The position numbers and the translations under genes were made by a program. The notes beneath the pieces are model-generated. The model made no database searches and was not told the DNA's origin. It saw nothing but the letters and a program-made list of their open reading frames with translations. A stretch of 64,000 nt of DNA from Xanthomonas hortorum pv. cynarae. Lineage in GTDB: Bacteria > Pseudomonadota > Gammaproteobacteria > Xanthomonadales > Xanthomonadaceae. Positions 1 through 8,731 of this stretch are shown here, in pieces. The stretch covers positions 1 to 64,000 of the forward strand of contig NZ_MDFM01000001.1 of the NCBI RefSeq assembly GCF_002939985.1. Reading direction: 5' to 3'. Positions within the stretch are counted from its first letter, which is position 1; the number at the start of each line of letters is the position of its first letter.

Positions 1-794
1 GCCAGGCCGGCGAACACCCGATCTGTATACAGCTCGTTGCGGTTCTGGAAGATGTACCAGCCCAGACCGCCCTGGCCGGAGGTGGCCCCGAACACCAGCT
101 CGGCGGCGATCAAGGTGCGCCAGGCGAACGCCCAGCCGATCTTCAGCCCGGACAGGATCGCCGGCAGCGCGGCGGGGATCAGCAGCTGCGCCACGTAGCG
201 CGGCCCACGCAGCCCGTAATTGCGCCCGGCCATGCGCAGCGTTTCCGGTACTGCCTGGAAGCCGGCATAGGTGGTCAGCGCGAGCGGCCACAGCACTGAA
301 TGCACCAGCACGAACACCAGGCTGCCGGTGCCCAGGCCGAACCACAGCAAGGCCAGCGGCAGCAGCGCGATGGCCGGTAGCGGGTTGAACATGGCGGTCA
401 AGGTGCCGAGCACATCGCGGCCCCAACGTGTGGAGGCGGCCAGCGCGGTCAGCACGAATGCCAGCACCACGCCGAGCGCGTAACCCTGCGCCAGCACGCG
501 CAGCGAGGCGCCAACGCGGCGCAGTAACTCGCCCGAGAGCAGTCCATCGTAAAACGCGCGTGCGGTCTGCAGGGCGCTGGGCAGCATCAGATCATCGCCA
601 ACCACGCGCGCGGCGATCTCCCATATGGCGACCAGCACCACCAGCACCAGCGCCTTGCGCAGCCACGGCGGCGCCTGCCAGCGCGCCGGCGCGGCGGTGG
701 CAATCAATGCGGGATCCAGCGGTTGTAGTGCACGTTCGTACTCGGGCCGCACCGGCGGGAGCGGCGGCAGCGCGCTGGCGTCGCTACGGCTCAT
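1..794 (-). CDS. ABC transporter permease, sulfonate/taurine/nitrate type (3' end outside window)
   Basis: Inner-membrane subunit of an ABC importer of the SsuC/TauC/NrtB family. About 264 residues are visible and the C-terminus lies beyond the left edge. A cytoplasmic proline-rich N-terminus (about 45 residues) precedes several hydrophobic segments. The permease loop that docks on the ATPase is recognisable around MAGRNYGLRGP and PAALPAILSGLK. The ATG at 794 overlaps the stop of the ATPase gene (ATGA), so the two are translationally coupled. Family is clear; the substrate cannot be read from sequence, although the linked dioxygenase suggests an organosulfur compound. Confidence 0.9.
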   Translation of the reverse strand, partial: MSRSDASALPPLPPVRPEYERALQPLDPALIATAAPARWQAPPWLRKALVLVVLVAIWEIAARVVGDDLMLPSALQTARAFYDGLLSGELLRRVGASLRVLAQGYALGVVLAFVLTALAASTRWGRDVLGTLTAMFNPLPAIALLPLALLWFGLGTGSLVFVLVHSVLWPLALTTYAGFQAVPETLRMAGRNYGLRGPRYVAQLLIPAALPAILSGLKIGWAFAWRTLIAAELVFGATSGQGGLGWYIFQNRNELYTDRVFAGL

Positions 795-1630
795 GGCAGC
801 GCCTCGCGTTGCAGCGCGGCCGGGCGACGCAACGGTGCCACCTTGTCGTCGTCCAGGGTGTCGTCGGGCAGGTCGAACAGCAGCCGGTGAATCCGCTGCG
901 CGGTCTGCTGAAACGCCACGCTGCCGGCACTCTGCGGACCAAATGCATGCGCGTTGAGTTCGGCGCGCACCTGCCCCGGATGCGGCGACAACAGCAGCAC
1001 GCGATTGCCGACCACCAGGGCTTCTTCGATCGAGTGGGTGACGAACAGCAAGGTGAAGCGCGATTGCTCCCACAGTTCCAGCACCTGCTCCTGCATGCGT
1101 GAACGCGTCAACGCATCGAGTGCTGCGAAGGGCTCGTCCATCAACAACACGCGTGGGCGCATCGCCAAGGCACGCGCGATCGCCACGCGTTGCTTCATGC
1201 CGCCGGACAATGTGTGCGGATACGCATCTGCGAATGTGCTCAGCCCGACCTGCGCCAGACTGTCGTCCGCACGTTCGAGCGCTTCGGCACGCGAGAGCTT
1301 GCGTGCCGCGCGCAGACCGAACACCACGTTCTCGCGCACGGTTTTCCACGGCGCCAGCTGATCGAATTCCTGGAACACCACCACCCGGTCCGGTCCCGGC
1401 CCGGTTACGGCTTTGCCATCCAGACGGATCTGCCCCTCGCGCGGGGTCACAAAGCCGGCCACCGCCTTGAGCAAGGTGGATTTGCCGCAACCCGACGGCC
1501 CCAGCAGTACGAAGCGATCGGCTTCATGCACATCGAAACGCACGCGGTGGGTGGCACGCACCACGCGCTGCGCGGAAGCGTATTCCAGGCTGACGTGGTC
1601 GACTTGCAGCAATGGCGTCGGCGTGGGCAT
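791..1630 (-). CDS. ABC transporter ATP-binding protein, SsuB/TauB family
   Basis: Cytoplasmic ATPase energising the importer formed with the adjacent permease and binding protein. Of 279 residues, Walker A is GPSGCGKST at 44-52, the Q-loop glutamine is near 87, the signature LSGGMKQRVA at 141-150 and Walker B VLLMDEPFAALD from 161. The length is typical for nitrate/taurine-type ATPases, with a short C-terminal extension. It begins 3 bases after the binding-protein stop and overlaps the permease start by 4 bases, so the genes form one operon. The transported substrate is inferred only from family and context. Confidence 0.93.
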   Translation of the reverse strand: MPTPTPLLQVDHVSLEYASAQRVVRATHRVRFDVHEADRFVLLGPSGCGKSTLLKAVAGFVTPREGQIRLDGKAVTGPGPDRVVVFQEFDQLAPWKTVRENVVFGLRAARKLSRAEALERADDSLAQVGLSTFADAYPHTLSGGMKQRVAIARALAMRPRVLLMDEPFAALDALTRSRMQEQVLELWEQSRFTLLFVTHSIEEALVVGNRVLLLSPHPGQVRAELNAHAFGPQSAGSVAFQQTAQRIHRLLFDLPDDTLDDDKVAPLRRPAALQREALP

Positions 1631-1633
1631 CGC

Positions 1634-2680
1634 TCAGCTCCCGCCCGCAATCAGCGGGTCGTCGAAGAAGTAGTCGCTCAGCTTGCTCGGCGTCTGCTTG
1701 ATCGCGCCGCTGTGCTGCATGAATTTGCCCAGCCCCAGGGTGTTCTGCGGCACCACGCTGAACTGCACCTTTGGGTCCTTGAGGATCTGCAACACCAGCG
1801 CGCGATCGATGCTCGAACCATTGCGACGCAGAAAAATATCCGCCGCCTGCTCCGGATGCGCGGTGACGAAACGCGCGGCCTGATCCAGCGCGGCGACGAA
1901 GGCGCGATAGGTCTTGGGATTGTCGCGGCGGAATTTTTCGGTGGCATACAGCACCGTCGCCGACGAGGGGCCGCCTTCGATCTCGTAGGAGCTGGTCACG
2001 ATATGCGCGGCCGGGTTACGCGCCAGTTCCTGCTCCTGAAACGGTGGGCTGGCAAAGTGCGCGGTGATCTCGGTGCGACCACGGATGATCGCGGCGGCCG
2101 CGTCCGGGTGCGGCAAGGCGACCTGCAGCGGATCCAGCTGATGGGTGCCCTTGTCGCCCCAACGTTGCTGCGAAGCGTGCTGCAGAAAACGCGACTGCAC
2201 CGACACGCCGGTGGCCGGCACCGCAATCCGGTCCTGCGGGGTGAAATCGCCAATGGACTTGATGCGCGGATTGTTGCTGATCAGGTAATAAGGAAAGCTA
2301 CCCAGCGATGCCACGCCGCGCACGTTCTGCCGGCCATGCGTGCGGTCCCAGATGGTGAACAACGGCCCGACACCGGCACCGGCGATATCGATCGAACCGG
2401 TCAGCAAGGCATCGTTGACCGCCGCGCCACCGGACAACTGCAGGAACTGCACGTCGATGTCCACGCCAGCGGCCTTGCCCTGCCGCTCGATGAGTTTTTG
2501 ATCCTGCGCCACATCCAGCAGCAGATAGACGATGCCGAACTGTTTGGCGACGCGCAGTTTTCCTTCTGCCTGCGCATGCGCGCTGAGCAGCAGCGGTAAC
2601 GCGGCCAGAAGCAGCAACGCGACACGCCGGGAGAAACGACGGCGCTGCGAAGGTGCGTGAGAAGTGACGGTCAAACGCAT
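1634..2680 (-). CDS. Periplasmic substrate-binding protein, NitT/TauT family
   Basis: Solute receptor of the preceding ABC importer. The ATG at 2680 places a clean Sec-type signal at the N-terminus: an arginine cluster, the hydrophobic run RVALLLLAALPLLLSAHA and cleavage around AQA. An in-frame ATG 45 bases upstream would put extra charged residues before it. The mature part has the SBP_bac/NMT1-like pattern, including GSIDIAGAGVGPLFT and a long stretch on pathway steps such as SNNPRIKSIGDF. It lies between the dioxygenase gene and the ATPase gene. Substrate unknown; sulfonates, taurine or related compounds are plausible. Confidence 0.9.
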   Translation of the reverse strand: MRLTVTSHAPSQRRRFSRRVALLLLAALPLLLSAHAQAEGKLRVAKQFGIVYLLLDVAQDQKLIERQGKAAGVDIDVQFLQLSGGAAVNDALLTGSIDIAGAGVGPLFTIWDRTHGRQNVRGVASLGSFPYYLISNNPRIKSIGDFTPQDRIAVPATGVSVQSRFLQHASQQRWGDKGTHQLDPLQVALPHPDAAAAIIRGRTEITAHFASPPFQEQELARNPAAHIVTSSYEIEGGPSSATVLYATEKFRRDNPKTYRAFVAALDQAARFVTAHPEQAADIFLRRNGSSIDRALVLQILKDPKVQFSVVPQNTLGLGKFMQHSGAIKQTPSKLSDYFFDDPLIAGGS

Positions 2681-2764
2681 GCGGCGCTCCAGTCGAGAGG
2701 GGAGGGAAGATGCGTGTCTCACCACGCGTTACGTGCCGTGAGACGCGCTCGAGGCAGCGCGTTT

Positions 2765-3682
2765 CTAGAACGGCGCATCGCCTTCGATGGTGGTGCGGTT
2801 GAGCCGACGGCGCAGGTGATCCGGCGTGCCTGCGGCAAGATGCATCACCGAGCGGTTGTCCCAGAACACCATGTCGTGTGGCTGCCAACGATGCCGATAC
2901 ACCAATGCCTCGCGGGTGCTGTGTTCGAACAGAGCCTGCAGCAGCGCATCACTTTCGTCGTCGGGCAAGCCGACGATGCGAGTCGTGAAATGTTCGCTGA
3001 CAAACAGCGCTTTCTGGCCTGTCTCCGGATGCGTGCGCACGATCGGATGCTGCACCGGTGTCACTTCGGCGATCTGTTCGGCCGTCAGCGCCGGACGCCA
3101 CGGATTGCGCGCACGCAGCTCTTCGTACTTGGCCAGATAGCTGTGCTCGGCGCGCAGGTCCTGCACAGTGCGTTTGAGCGCATCGGGCAAGGTTTGCCAG
3201 GCCAGATGCTGATTGGCGAACAAGGTGTCGCCGCCCTCGCTGGGCAGCTCTTGCGCGTGCAGCAGCGAGCCCAGACTGGGCGTTTCCTTGTACGACAGGT
3301 CCGAGTGCCAGTAATGCCCGGCATCGCCCAGACCGATTGGTTCGCCGTTCTCCTTGATGTTGGACACCACCAGCACTTCCGGATGCCCACGCAACTGGAA
3401 ATTGCGCAGCACATGGATCTGCAGCGGGCCGAAGCGCCGGCTGAAATCGACCTGCTGCGCCGGGCTGATGCGTTGGTCGCGGAACACCAGCACGTGGTGG
3501 TCCAGATGCGCTTGATGGATACGCGCGAAGGTGTCCGCATCCAGCGGCTGCGACAGATCCAGGCCGATCACTTCGGCGCCCAGCGGGGCATCGAACGGCA
3601 CGATCTGCACGCCGGAAGCTTGCACTGTGGAAACCGCATCGCGCGGGGTCTGCGCACGCGCGGCGGAAGTGACGCTGGCCAT
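2765..3682 (-). CDS. TauD/TfdA-family 2-oxoglutarate-dependent dioxygenase
   Basis: Non-haem Fe(II)/2-oxoglutarate oxygenase, probably releasing sulfite from an organosulfonate or a related substrate. With the start at 3682 it has 305 residues, the usual TauD size. The iron triad is visible: His126 and Asp128 in WHSDLSY and His281 in SVMHLAAG, with the 2-oxoglutarate arginine in the RRRLNRTT stretch near 291-296. It is the first gene of the minus-strand operon dioxygenase-binding protein-ATPase-permease, so uptake and cleavage are co-expressed. It may act on taurine, but TauD paralogues act on many sulfonates, sulfates and halophenoxyacetates, so no symbol is given. Confidence 0.88.
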   Translation of the reverse strand: MASVTSAARAQTPRDAVSTVQASGVQIVPFDAPLGAEVIGLDLSQPLDADTFARIHQAHLDHHVLVFRDQRISPAQQVDFSRRFGPLQIHVLRNFQLRGHPEVLVVSNIKENGEPIGLGDAGHYWHSDLSYKETPSLGSLLHAQELPSEGGDTLFANQHLAWQTLPDALKRTVQDLRAEHSYLAKYEELRARNPWRPALTAEQIAEVTPVQHPIVRTHPETGQKALFVSEHFTTRIVGLPDDESDALLQALFEHSTREALVYRHRWQPHDMVFWDNRSVMHLAAGTPDHLRRRLNRTTIEGDAPF

Positions 3683-3927
3683 GACGGTGGCACCTCGACG
3701 GCAACGAAAGGCCGCCTGGGCCGGCGACCGGACAGACCACTCTAGGCAGTCGTGCCGCCGCTGCGAACGTACGATTGGCAACGTGCTTATGCGCTGCAGG
3801 TATATGCGACCCGGCATGACGGGCGACGCAGCTTGGCGACGCCCGCTTCGAGCTCAACTGCTTTACGTCGATGAGTAGATATTGACGCAGCGCCGCCTGG
3901 GCAGCGCAGTCGCTTTGTGGTGCGCTC

Positions 3928-6411
3928 TTATTCCGCCCGCAACGCCAACGCTGGCGGCGTCGACAGGATGCGCCGGGTGCCCGACCAACCGGCCAGTAGA
4001 CTCAACGCCAGCCCGAAGGCGCCGCCGATCAGCAGCCGCGGCCAATCCGGGGTCAGCGCGATCTCGAACGCTTTCTGCCCGACCACCGCGCCGATCACCG
4101 CTGCGGCGGTCACCGCCAGCGTTGCCGCCAACAGGCCCAGCGCACCGAATTCCACCAGCACCGCGCCACGCAACTGGCCGCGACGCGCGCCCAAGGTGCG
4201 TAGCACCGCGCTGTCGTAACGGCGTTCGCCTGCGGTGGCCTGCAAGGCGGCCAGCAGCACCAGCACGCCGGCCAGCAGGCTGAAGCCCATGACCAGTTGC
4301 ACCGCCTGCGCCACCTGGTCGATCACCTCGCGCACGCGGCCGAGGATGGCGTCGATATCCAGCACCGAAATGTTGGGGTAGTCGCGGCTCAACGACGCCA
4401 GCTTGGGCGCATTGCCAGGTGGCAGGTGGAAGCTGGAAATCAGGTTGTATGGCGCATCGCCGACGGAACCTTGATTGAGCAGCAAAAAGAAATTGACCCG
4501 GAACGAATCCCAGTCGGCCTTGCGGATGCTGGTAACGGTGAAGCTGCGCTGCTGTTCGCCCAGCAGCAAGGTGATGCGGTCGCCGAGTTTGAGCTGATAC
4601 CGCTGCGCCCAGCCTTCTTCTACCGAAGCCTCCGGTGCCGTGCTGTCGGCTGCCCAGAATTTGCCTTCCAGCAACGTATTTGCGGGGGGGAAGGCATGCC
4701 GCCAGGAGAAATTGACCGGGCGGTTGTCGCCGTCGCCATTGTCCTGTGGATCGCGGTCGCCGCGTGCCGGCGGTTTGTCGTTGATCGCCACCAGGCGCCC
4801 GGTCGAAAACGGCTCCACGGCCGCTTCGTTGACGCCCAAGCCGCGTAGCGTCTGCAGCACCGGCGCGGTCTGTTCGGGCTGGATATTCATCAGGAAGTAG
4901 TTGGGCGTATCCACCGGCAGACGCTCGCGCCATTGCCCCAGCAATCCGGGGCCGACAACCGCCAGCAGCAATAGCGCGCACAGCGACAGCGACAGCCCGA
5001 CCAGTTGCACCACGCTCAGGCCACGCCGCCGCGTCAGCGAGGCCAGGCCCAACTTCCAGGCGCCACGCAGGCGATGCTGGATCGGCCGCAGCAACGTGAG
5101 CAGCCCCAGCCCTAGCGCCATCGCCACCAGCGCCAACGCAGCCAGCCCGCCCAGCACCCAGCCGGCCAGCACCAGATTGCCGGTGGCATAGACAGTCAGC
5201 GCCAGTGTGGCTGCCAGTGCCGCTGCGTAGACCAGCAGCGAACTCGGCGGAACGGCGGCAAAGCTGCGGTTGAGCACGCGCATCGGCGGCACGTTGCGCA
5301 GCCGCAGCAGCGGCGGCAGGCCGAAGCCCAGCAACAGCACCAGGCCGATGCCTGCGCCCGCCAGGGCAGGGGTGGCCTGCGGCAGCGGCAGCCGGTTCGG
5401 AATCAGGCTGCCCAGCGCCTGCACCAGGCCTTCCTGCGCGAGCATGCCCAGGCCGATCCCGACCAGGCAGGCCGGAATCGCGGTCAACAGCAATTGCAGC
5501 GACAGCATCGCGAGAATGTCGCGCTGGCGTGCGCCCAGGCAGCGCAACACGGCGACGGTGTCGATGCGGCGCATCGCAAACCGGTTGGCCGCCAATGCGG
5601 TGGCCACGCCGGATAACAGCACCGCCAGCAACGCCGACAAGGCCAGAAAGCGCCCGGCGCGATCGAAGGCCGCGCGCATGCCGCGCTGGGTGTCTTCGAT
5701 GCCGACCAGACGGTATTCGCTGGCGCGTGGCTTCAACCAGGCGCGCAAGTCGGCGATGGCCTCCGGCGCACCTGAGAACATCAGCCGGTACGAAGCGCGA
5801 CTGCCCGGGCCGAGCAGGCCGGCGCCGTCGATATCGGCGCGATTGACCAACAACGGCGGCGACAACTGCATCAGCTCGCCGGAGGCATCCGGTTCGGCAC
5901 GCAGCACGCCGGTGATGGTGAGATGGCCGGCGCCGAATTCCAGCTGTTCGCCCACCCGCAGGCCCAGCGCCTCGAGCAGACGCGGGTCGGCATAGGCCTG
6001 ACCCGGCGGCGGTGCGCTGGCGACGTTGCCTTCCGTGCCATCGCTGTCCTTGGAGACCAGCAACTGACCCCGCAGCGGGTAGCCAGCGCCCACGCCGCGG
6101 ATATTGGCCATCTGGCTGGACTCGCCATGGAACAACACGCTGGGGAAGCTGACCATGCGCGTGCTCTGCAGCCCGCGCCGCTGCGCTTCAGCAGCGAAGT
6201 CGGCCGGAATCTCCTGGCGGCCGGTCACGCCCAGATCGCCGCCGAGCACTTCGGCCGCGCTGGAGGTCAGCGCCAACGTCACCCGGTCGACCAGCGTGCC
6301 GACCGCCGTCATCACCGCCACCCCCAGCACCAGCGCGGCGAACACGGTCAGCAGATCGCCGGCCAGAAACTCGCGGCGCACCGCGCGCGCGGCCTGTCGC
6401 AGCACGTTCAT
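3928..6411 (-). CDS. ybbP: FtsX-like ABC export permease (YbbP family)
   Basis: Large inner-membrane permease of 827 residues with a first transmembrane helix near the N-terminus, a periplasmic domain, an FtsX/MacB-like helix bundle in the middle and a second bundle at the C-terminus. This is the duplicated architecture of the YbbP family rather than the single bundle of FtsX. Its start overlaps the stop of the ATPase gene by four bases (ATGA). In E. coli the same pair lies divergent from tesA, as here. The exported or extracted substrate is unknown; members are thought to act on lipids or envelope proteins, which is inference. Confidence 0.88.
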   Translation of the reverse strand: MNVLRQAARAVRREFLAGDLLTVFAALVLGVAVMTAVGTLVDRVTLALTSSAAEVLGGDLGVTGRQEIPADFAAEAQRRGLQSTRMVSFPSVLFHGESSQMANIRGVGAGYPLRGQLLVSKDSDGTEGNVASAPPPGQAYADPRLLEALGLRVGEQLEFGAGHLTITGVLRAEPDASGELMQLSPPLLVNRADIDGAGLLGPGSRASYRLMFSGAPEAIADLRAWLKPRASEYRLVGIEDTQRGMRAAFDRAGRFLALSALLAVLLSGVATALAANRFAMRRIDTVAVLRCLGARQRDILAMLSLQLLLTAIPACLVGIGLGMLAQEGLVQALGSLIPNRLPLPQATPALAGAGIGLVLLLGFGLPPLLRLRNVPPMRVLNRSFAAVPPSSLLVYAAALAATLALTVYATGNLVLAGWVLGGLAALALVAMALGLGLLTLLRPIQHRLRGAWKLGLASLTRRRGLSVVQLVGLSLSLCALLLLAVVGPGLLGQWRERLPVDTPNYFLMNIQPEQTAPVLQTLRGLGVNEAAVEPFSTGRLVAINDKPPARGDRDPQDNGDGDNRPVNFSWRHAFPPANTLLEGKFWAADSTAPEASVEEGWAQRYQLKLGDRITLLLGEQQRSFTVTSIRKADWDSFRVNFFLLLNQGSVGDAPYNLISSFHLPPGNAPKLASLSRDYPNISVLDIDAILGRVREVIDQVAQAVQLVMGFSLLAGVLVLLAALQATAGERRYDSAVLRTLGARRGQLRGAVLVEFGALGLLAATLAVTAAAVIGAVVGQKAFEIALTPDWPRLLIGGAFGLALSLLAGWSGTRRILSTPPALALRAE

Positions 6412-7169
6412 GCGGCCGGACCGGTCTGAGCGTGCAGGCGGCCGCTGTCGATGCGGTAGATGTGATGGCAGCGCTGCGCCAGCGTCATGTCGTGGGTGAC
6501 CAGCACCAGGGTGGTGTCGCTGGTGGCGTTGAGCGCGAACAGCAGGTCGCTGATCTGCGCGCCGGTGGTCTGATCGAGGCTGCCGGTGGGCTCGTCGGCG
6601 AACAGGATGCGTGGCCTGGCCACGAATGCGCGTGCCAGCGCCACGCGTTGCTGCTCGCCGCCGGACAGCTGGCGCGGGTAGTGGCGCGCACGTGCGCTCA
6701 GGCCCACCGCCTCCAACACCTCGCGCACCCGCGCCGGATCTTCGCGCCCGGCCAGTTCCAGCGGCAATGCGATGTTTTCTTCGGCGGTCAGTGCCGGCAG
6801 CAGATGGAAGCTCTGGAACACAAAGCCCACCTCGCGCGCACGCAAGGCGGCACGGGCTTCTTCGTCGAGCTGGCCCAGGTCCTGGCCGGAGAGCGCGATG
6901 CTGCCGCGGCTGGGCAGGTCCAGCCCGGCAAGCAGGCCGAGCAGGGTGGTCTTGCCCGAACCGGATGCGCCGACAATGGCGATACTGTCGCCTTCACTGA
7001 CCGTCAAGCTCACGTTGTCGAGGATGTGGAGTGTTCCCTCCGGTCCACTGACGGACTTGCCGACCTCGCGGACGTCGATGGCGGTGCGGGTGCTGGAGCG
7101 GGGGGCCAGACTGTCGATGAGGAATCTCCGAATGCGTGAAAGAACACTGCGATATGGCGCGCTGGTCAT
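6408..7169 (-). CDS. ybbA: ABC transporter ATP-binding protein, YbbA/LolD type
   Basis: ATPase partner of the YbbP-like permease. It carries Walker [12 protein letters not shown], the signature [14 protein letters not shown], Walker [13 protein letters not shown] and the LolD/MacB-type [12 protein letters not shown] region. The start is uncertain: the only nearby ATG, at 7169, gives 253 residues and overlaps the divergent tesA start by about 38 bases without an obvious ribosome binding site. A non-ATG start near 7109 would give the more usual length of about 232. The core from AIDVREVGK onward is secure. It is coupled to ybbP. Confidence 0.88.
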   Translation of the reverse strand: MTSAPYRSVLSRIRRFLIDSLAPRSSTRTAIDVREVGKSVSGPEGTLHILDNVSLTVSEGDSIAIVGASGSGKTTLLGLLAGLDLPSRGSIALSGQDLGQLDEEARAALRAREVGFVFQSFHLLPALTAEENIALPLELAGREDPARVREVLEAVGLSARARHYPRQLSGGEQQRVALARAFVARPRILFADEPTGSLDQTTGAQISDLLFALNATSDTTLVLVTHDMTLAQRCHHIYRIDSGRLHAQTGPAA

Positions 7170-7785
7170 GTGGCTGCTGACACTGTCCCTGCTTGCGCCG
7201 GGAATTGCCTCTGCCAAAAGTCCGGTGGCAACCGCACCGATCCTGGTCGTGGGCGACAGCTTGAGCGCTGCGCACAACATCCCGGTGCAGTCCGGCTGGG
7301 TCACTCTGCTGGACCAACGCCTGAAGCGTGACATGGCGACGCCACCGGCAGTCGTCAATGCCAGCATCAGTGGCGAGACCACTTCCGGCGCATTGACGCG
7401 ACTGCCCGGCCTGCTGGAAAAGCACCACCCCGGCGTGGTGGTGATCGAACTTGGCGGCAACGATGCATTGCGCGGCCTGACCCCGGCCCAGCTCAAGGGC
7501 AATCTGGAAAAGATGATCCAGCTCAGCCAGCAGGCCGGCGCAAAGGTGCTGCTGCTCGGTATCGATGTGCCGCCGAACTACGGCCCTGCCTACCGCGAAC
7601 GCCTGAAGGCGACCTATGCCGACCTGTCCAGACAGTACAAGACCGCGCTGGTGCCGTTCTTCCTGGAAAAGGTCGCGCTACAGCCGGGGCTGATGCAGGC
7701 TGACGGCTTGCATCCGACCGCTGCGGCTCAGCCGAAGGTGCTGGAAACGGTCTGGCCGGCGCTGCGTCCACTGCTCGGTCGCTAG
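7132..7785 (+). CDS. tesA: Multifunctional acyl-CoA thioesterase I / lysophospholipase L1 (SGNH)
   Basis: Periplasmic SGNH-family esterase of 217 residues. A signal peptide of about 28 residues ends near GIASA. Catalytic blocks are in order: GDSLS with Ser43, SGETTSG around 80-86, GGND with Asn110, and DGLHP with Asp191 and His194. The ATG at 7132 is preceded by GAGGAA at a good distance; the upstream ATG at 7117 is less well placed. It hydrolyses acyl thioesters and lysophospholipids in E. coli. The divergent arrangement with ybbA/ybbP is conserved across proteobacteria, hinting at a shared lipid-related role. Confidence 0.93.
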   Translation: MRERTLRYGALVMWLLTLSLLAPGIASAKSPVATAPILVVGDSLSAAHNIPVQSGWVTLLDQRLKRDMATPPAVVNASISGETTSGALTRLPGLLEKHHPGVVVIELGGNDALRGLTPAQLKGNLEKMIQLSQQAGAKVLLLGIDVPPNYGPAYRERLKATYADLSRQYKTALVPFFLEKVALQPGLMQADGLHPTAAAQPKVLETVWPALRPLLGR

Positions 7786-7876
7786 GCGTTGCCTGTCACA
7801 GAACGTCGCCGGTCCTTCACGCCCTTTCCACCGTCGATCCGGCATGTTTCACAAAGCTGAAGACCGAGGAAAGTCC

Positions 7877-8590
7877 ATGCGTCAGACCAAGGAAACGTCC
7901 GGCCTCGTGCTGGTCGTCGAAGACAATCGCAATATCTCCGAAATGATCGGCGAGTACCTGGAAGGCCGTGGCTTCGAGGTCGACTATGCGCAGGACGGAC
8001 TGGACGGTTATCGTCTGGCCGCGGAGAACAGCTACGACGTGGTCGTGCTGGATCTCATGCTGCCGCGCCTGGACGGCATCGAAGTGTGCCGCCGGCTGCG
8101 CAACGACGCACGCAAGTCCACCCCGGTGCTGATGCTGACCGCCCGCGACACGTTGGACGACAAGCTCACCGGCTTGGGCTTCGGCGCCGACGATTACCTG
8201 ACCAAGCCGTTCGCGATTCAGGAACTGGAAGCGCGCCTGCGTGCTCTGATCCGTCGCGAGCGCCGCCAGGTGGGTTCGGAAGTGCTCAAGGTCGCCGACC
8301 TGGTGCTCGACCCGGTCAGCATGCGCGCCACCCGTGCCGGCACCGAGCTGCAGCTCTCCCCGATCGGCCTGCGGTTGCTCACCATCCTGATGCGCGAATC
8401 GCCGCGTGTGGTCACCCGCCAGGAAATCGAGCGCGAGATCTGGGGCAATGGGTTGCCGGATTCGGACACCTTGCGCAGCCATCTGTACAACCTGCGCAAG
8501 ATCATCGACAAGCCGTTCGATCGCCCCCTGCTGCACACCGTGCAAAGCGCCGGCTATCGCATCGCCGACATCGCCCAACCGATGGCCTGA
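7877..8590 (+). CDS. OmpR-family response regulator
   Basis: DNA-binding response regulator of 237 residues. The receiver domain spans about 10-125, with acidic residues in VVEDN, phosphoacceptor Asp59 in VVLDLML, Thr88 and Lys110 in LTKPF. A winged-helix effector domain follows (about 135-232; VVTRQEIEREIWG and SHLYNLRKIID). The start at 7877 has GAGGAAAG nearby; the longer frame adds an unlikely N-terminus. A histidine kinase gene follows after a possible attenuating hairpin. The regulon cannot be deduced, and no specific Xanthomonas system name is assigned. Confidence 0.92.
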   Translation: MRQTKETSGLVLVVEDNRNISEMIGEYLEGRGFEVDYAQDGLDGYRLAAENSYDVVVLDLMLPRLDGIEVCRRLRNDARKSTPVLMLTARDTLDDKLTGLGFGADDYLTKPFAIQELEARLRALIRRERRQVGSEVLKVADLVLDPVSMRATRAGTELQLSPIGLRLLTILMRESPRVVTRQEIEREIWGNGLPDSDTLRSHLYNLRKIIDKPFDRPLLHTVQSAGYRIADIAQPMA

Positions 8591-8598
8591 TGTCGCTG

Positions 8599-8626
8599 GC
8601 CGGTCGCCTTCTGGCGGCCGGCTTTT
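8599..8626 (+). terminator. Intrinsic-terminator-like hairpin between regulator and kinase genes
   Basis: GCCGGTCGCC and GGCGGCCGGC form a 10-base stem with one G-T pair and a four-base loop TTCT, followed directly by TTTT. It begins 9 bases after the response-regulator stop. It could terminate or attenuate transcription before the kinase gene, giving more regulator than kinase. Confidence 0.65.
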
Positions 8627-8731
8627 CCTGTAGGCGCTCACGCGCCGCTCGCTTCCGCGTGCTGCCGGCTGGTTGCACGACGGGCTCACGGAAGCGTTGC
8701 CTCTAATCCGGCGCTCTCCCTGGATGCCGCA

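Noticed and set aside
1190-2599. Plus-strand open frame of 469 codons across the ATPase and binding-protein genes
   Set aside because: Antisense to two well-recognised genes; Arg/His/Gln-rich translation without family features, as expected in GC-rich DNA.
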